A DNA stretch of 57,725 bases from Halicephalobus mephisto. Lineage: Eukaryota > Nematoda > Chromadorea > Rhabditida > Panagrolaimidae. Made by a program: the position numbers and the translations under genes. Under the pieces are notes generated by a model, which was given only the letters and a program-made list of their open reading frames with translations, did not search any database and was not told where the DNA came from. The DNA is taken from NCBI GenBank assembly GCA_009193035.1, contig SWDT01000756.1, positions 1 through 57,725 on the forward strand, written 5' to 3'. This document shows, piece by piece, positions 54,838-57,725 of the stretch (position 1 is the first letter of the stretch; each line of letters begins with the position of its first letter).

Positions 54838-55135
54838 GTTATTAAATTTGGATTATGAAAAAACACGTAAGTCCGGAGGTCTCGAGGGACAAAGCCAGAA
54901 AAGTCGTTTCACGCAGGGCCGGACGAAGAACAACTTCCTCTTTTTTCAACTTATCCAAGTGTCAAATGTTTTGGGATTGAATGAGTAAATTATCAATTTT
55001 GAAACTTGGAAAATTCCAGACTCAGAAGAAACAGGAAATTCGATTTGACAAAGACGAAAGAAAACAAACTTGTAAATTGGGAGTGGTCCGCAAATTGGCG
55101 TTTTGTGACTAGAAAAATCGTTTAAGAACATGTAA
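54838..55135. other. Island of normal composition upstream of the GPCR
   Basis: Non-repetitive, with AGTCCGGAGGTCTCGAGGGA and CACGCAGGGCCGGACGAAG. A plus-strand ATGAAAAAACACGTAAGT at 54856 has the form of a start plus donor, but no acceptor or downstream exon is seen. It could be a distal promoter for the GPCR. Function undetermined. Confidence 0.25.
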
Positions 55136-55139
55136 CAAA

Positions 55140-57060
55140 ATTAACTTCTAAATTAAAATATATCGTCATTTATCAAAAAAATCAAAAAAAAAATAAAAAA
55201 AAAATTTTTCTAAAATAAAAAAAATTTTTTAAAAATTAAGAAATAAAAAAAAGAAAAATTTTTAAAAATAAAAAGAAATTTAAAAAAATTAAAAAAGTTA
55301 AAAAAATTAAAAAATTTAAAAAAATTTTTAAAAAATCAGAAAAATCAAAAATTAGAAAAATTTTTAAAAAATCAAAAAAGTTTTAAAAATTTAAAAAAAT
55401 TTTTTTATTTAAAAAATTAAAAAAAATAAAGATTTATATATTTTGAAATTTAATTTTTTTTTTATTAAAAAATTAAAAAATTCGAAATTTTTTGATTAAA
55501 AATAAAAAAAATAAAAAAATTTGAATATTTCGTCATTTGACGTTTTGTGACTAAAAAGTTAAAAAATAAATTTTTAAATCAGGAAAATTCCAAAAATAAA
55601 TTTTTATGATTAAAGAAAAATTATTTTAAAAAAATTAAAAAAATGAGAGGATTAATCTTTAAATTGATATATTAAGCAAATTGGCATTTTGTGACTGAAG
55701 ATAAAAAATTTAAAAAACGTTAATTTTCAAACTTTAATGATCCATAAATTGGGGATTTTAACTGAAATAAAAAAAACAAAATAAAATTTAAAAAATAAAA
55801 AAAAACAAAATTTAAAAAATAAAAAAAATTAAATTTTTAAATAAAAAAAAATTAAATTTAAAAATAAAAAATTCTAAAAAAACAAAATTTAAAAAATAAA
55901 AAAAATTAAATTTTTAAAATTTAAAAATAAAAAAAATTAAATTTTTAAAATTTAAAAATAAAAAAAATTAAATTTTTAAATAAAAAAAATTAAATTTAAA
56001 AATAAAAAATTCTAAAAAAACAAAATTTAAAAATTTAAAAAATAAAAAAAATTAAATTTAAAAATAAAAAATTCTAAAAAAATTAAATTCTTAAAATAAA
56101 AAAAATCTAAATTTTCAAAATTAAAAATTAAATTTTTTTAATTTTAAAAACCTTCAAAATTAAAGAAATTTTAAATTAAGAAATTTTTTAAAAAATTAAT
56201 TTTTAAATTGAAAAAATTAATAAATTGAATGAATGTTGAAGAAGGAAGAAAATTGTTTTGCGAAAAAAAAATTAAAAAGAACAACTTTGAAATGGTTCGT
56301 AAATTGACGTTCTATTAATAAATAAAGAAACATCATATTCAAAAAAATTGAAAATAAAAAAATCAACTTGGGATACTGTATGTTAAAAAAATTGAAAAAG
56401 TTTGAAAATAAAAAATTCAAAATAAAAAAATAAAAATATTTAAAATTTTTTAAATTTAAAAAATAAAAAATTATTCAAATTTTTTAAATTTAAAAAAAAT
56501 AAAAAATTATTCAAATTTTTTAAATTTAAAAAAAATAAAAAATTATTCAAATTTTTTAAATTAAAAAAAAAAATAAAAAATTTGAATAAAAATATTTCAA
56601 TTTTTTAAATTTAAAAAGTAAAAAATAAAAAAAATTTCGTTCAATTTTTTAAATAAACAATAAAATTAAAATAAAAAATATTAAAATTTTTTAAATTTAA
56701 AAAAAATAAAAAATTGAATAAAAATATTTCAATTTTTTAAATTAAAAAAAAATTAAAATTTGAATAAAAATATTTCAATTTTTTTAAATTAAACAATAAA
56801 ATTAAAATTAAAATATTTAAATTTTTTAAATTTAAAAAAAATAAAAATTTGAATAAAAATATTTCAAAATTTTTTAAATTTAAAAAAAATAAAAAATTTG
56901 AATAAAAATATTTCAAAATTCGATGTTTTCTGATTGGAAGTAAAAATAATTTTAAAAAAAATAAAAAATAAACTTTTCAAAAGAAAGTAGACAGAAAATT
57001 GGTGTTTTGTATTGAAATAAAAAAGAACCATTTTAACAAAAACGAAAAAATGGGAAAAAT
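55140..57060. repeat. 1.9-kb low-complexity A/T region
   Basis: Long runs of AAAAAATAAAAAATTTAAAA with higher-order repetition. A unit of about 60-70 bp built on AAATATTTCAATTTTTTAAA recurs from 56400 to 56930, and AAAAAACAAAATTTAAAAAA from 55780 to 56060. A short block with TTGGCATTTTGTGACT recurs at 55090, 55540, 55680 and 57090. No gene content. Confidence 0.75.
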
Positions 57061-57203
57061 AAACTTTTAAATTGGAAGTAGTTGGAAAATTGGTTTTTGT
57101 GATTAAAGAAAAAAATTTTTTTGACAAAGGTGAAAAATGGAAAATTAAAAAACGGAACTTTTTTAATTTTTTTTTTTTGAAGGAACAGAACGGGGATTTA
57201 AAA

Positions 57204-57291
57204 ATGAACAGTTATGTCCGGATATTAGGCGGCGGATTTGGTCACAAATTGGGAGATCTGGTCGGATTAAGATCAATTTACAAAAACAACC
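57204..57291 (+). CDS. Possible first exon, partial
   Basis: ATG at 57204 opens MNSYVRILGGGFGHKLGDLV and continues to a CCCAG/GTCTAG donor-like junction at about 57291. Unspliced, it runs to a stop at 57333-57335 inside a repeat. It is the only stretch of normal composition near the right edge. Its continuation would be outside the window. Low certainty. Confidence 0.2.
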
Positions 57292-57294
57292 CAG

Positions 57295-57725
57295 GTCTAG
57301 TCGAGGGTCTTTTGATACAAGTCCTCCAGGTCTGAACGATGAAATAGGACCTAGTTTGTAAATAACAGCCTAGAATTAGTCAAAATGAAAAACCTACTTG
57401 ATAAAAAATTACCTAATCTAACAAGGATATAGGACCTACTTGACGAGACGTCATCCAGATCTGAATGATGAGATAGGACCTACTTGACAAGAAATTACCT
57501 AGGTCTGAGCAGGGATATAGGACCTACTTGACAAGACGTCCTCCAGGTCTGAACGATGAAGTAGGACCTATCTACTGAAACTCATCTAGGTCTAATCAAA
57601 GTAGAAGGCCTTATTTGGTAAAAATTATTTGTCTACATAGGTGCGAGGACCTATATTTGGTTGAGATAGAAGGACCTAAATTTAATCAAGGTGGAAGGAC
57701 CTAGATCTGGTCAAAGTAGAAAGAC
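57295..57725. repeat. Tandem repeat ATAGGACCTACTTGACAAGA
   Basis: At least six diverged units with ATAGGACCTACTTGACAAGA, CGTCCTCCAGGTCTGAACGA or TTACCTAGGTCTGAGCA, running off the right end of the window. It becomes AGAAGGACCTAAATTTAATC at the end. Wording is similar to the array at 17130-17760. Confidence 0.75.

Overview
The window looks like nuclear DNA from a nematode. It is AT-rich, its genes are split by many introns with GT...AG borders, several introns are only about 40-55 bases, and position 7699 onward carries a 20-of-22 match to the nematode spliced leader SL1. The protein content is metazoan throughout. I would place it near Caenorhabditis or its relatives, but the species cannot be fixed from the sequence.

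Layout from left to right. 539-9662 (minus): a single-pass cadherin whose cytoplasmic end is not resolved. 9785-12274: intergenic, with a 221-bp tandem repeat, a hairpin and a tRNA-derived SINE with target-site duplications. 12275-22462 (minus): a Cys-loop anion channel subunit with very long low-complexity introns. 22463-25236: mostly tandem repeats. 25237-35374 (minus, head to tail): short-chain dehydrogenase, TMED4/9-type p24 cargo receptor, GALNT2-type O-glycosyltransferase, mitochondrial phenylalanyl-tRNA synthetase. 35578-36919 (plus): ZIP9 zinc transporter, divergent from the synthetase across a 203-bp spacer. 38961-41620 (plus): B56-type PP2A regulatory subunit. 42375-45304 (plus): MSH2. 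45454-53503 (minus): neuropeptide-type GPCR, tail to tail with MSH2, its start codon 5.3 kb upstream of the rest of the coding region. 53504-57725: mostly low complexity, with one possible first exon near the right edge.

I rebuilt the gene models by joining exons across splice sites and checking reading phase and family motifs at each junction. Examples are the cadherin DINDN motif, KAIDVWM in the channel, FVTSWSLTAIAIDKY in the receptor and VDDFSSDDTIGKE in the glycosyltransferase, each of which becomes intact only after splicing.

The genes are mostly independent. Two neighbours, GALNT2-like and TMED4/9-like, both act in the early secretory pathway and lie 269 bp apart on one strand, so a shared transcript is possible. 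The channel and the GPCR are neuronal signalling genes. MSH2, PP2A-B56, FARS2 and ZIP9 are housekeeping genes with compact exons, while the neuronal and adhesion genes have introns inflated by repeats.

I found no clearly new biochemical system. The best leads are the SL1-like remnant beside three TA-flanked MITEs in one cadherin intron, and a dispersed short hairpin family (GGTCTCGACTGGAAA paired with TTTCCAGTCGAGACC) that also appears as a strict 35-bp array inside the GPCR intron. Others are a well-formed SINE insertion, a foldback element in the glycosyltransferase gene, a dehydrogenase whose usual catalytic serine looks replaced, and a few small open frames in islands of normal composition.
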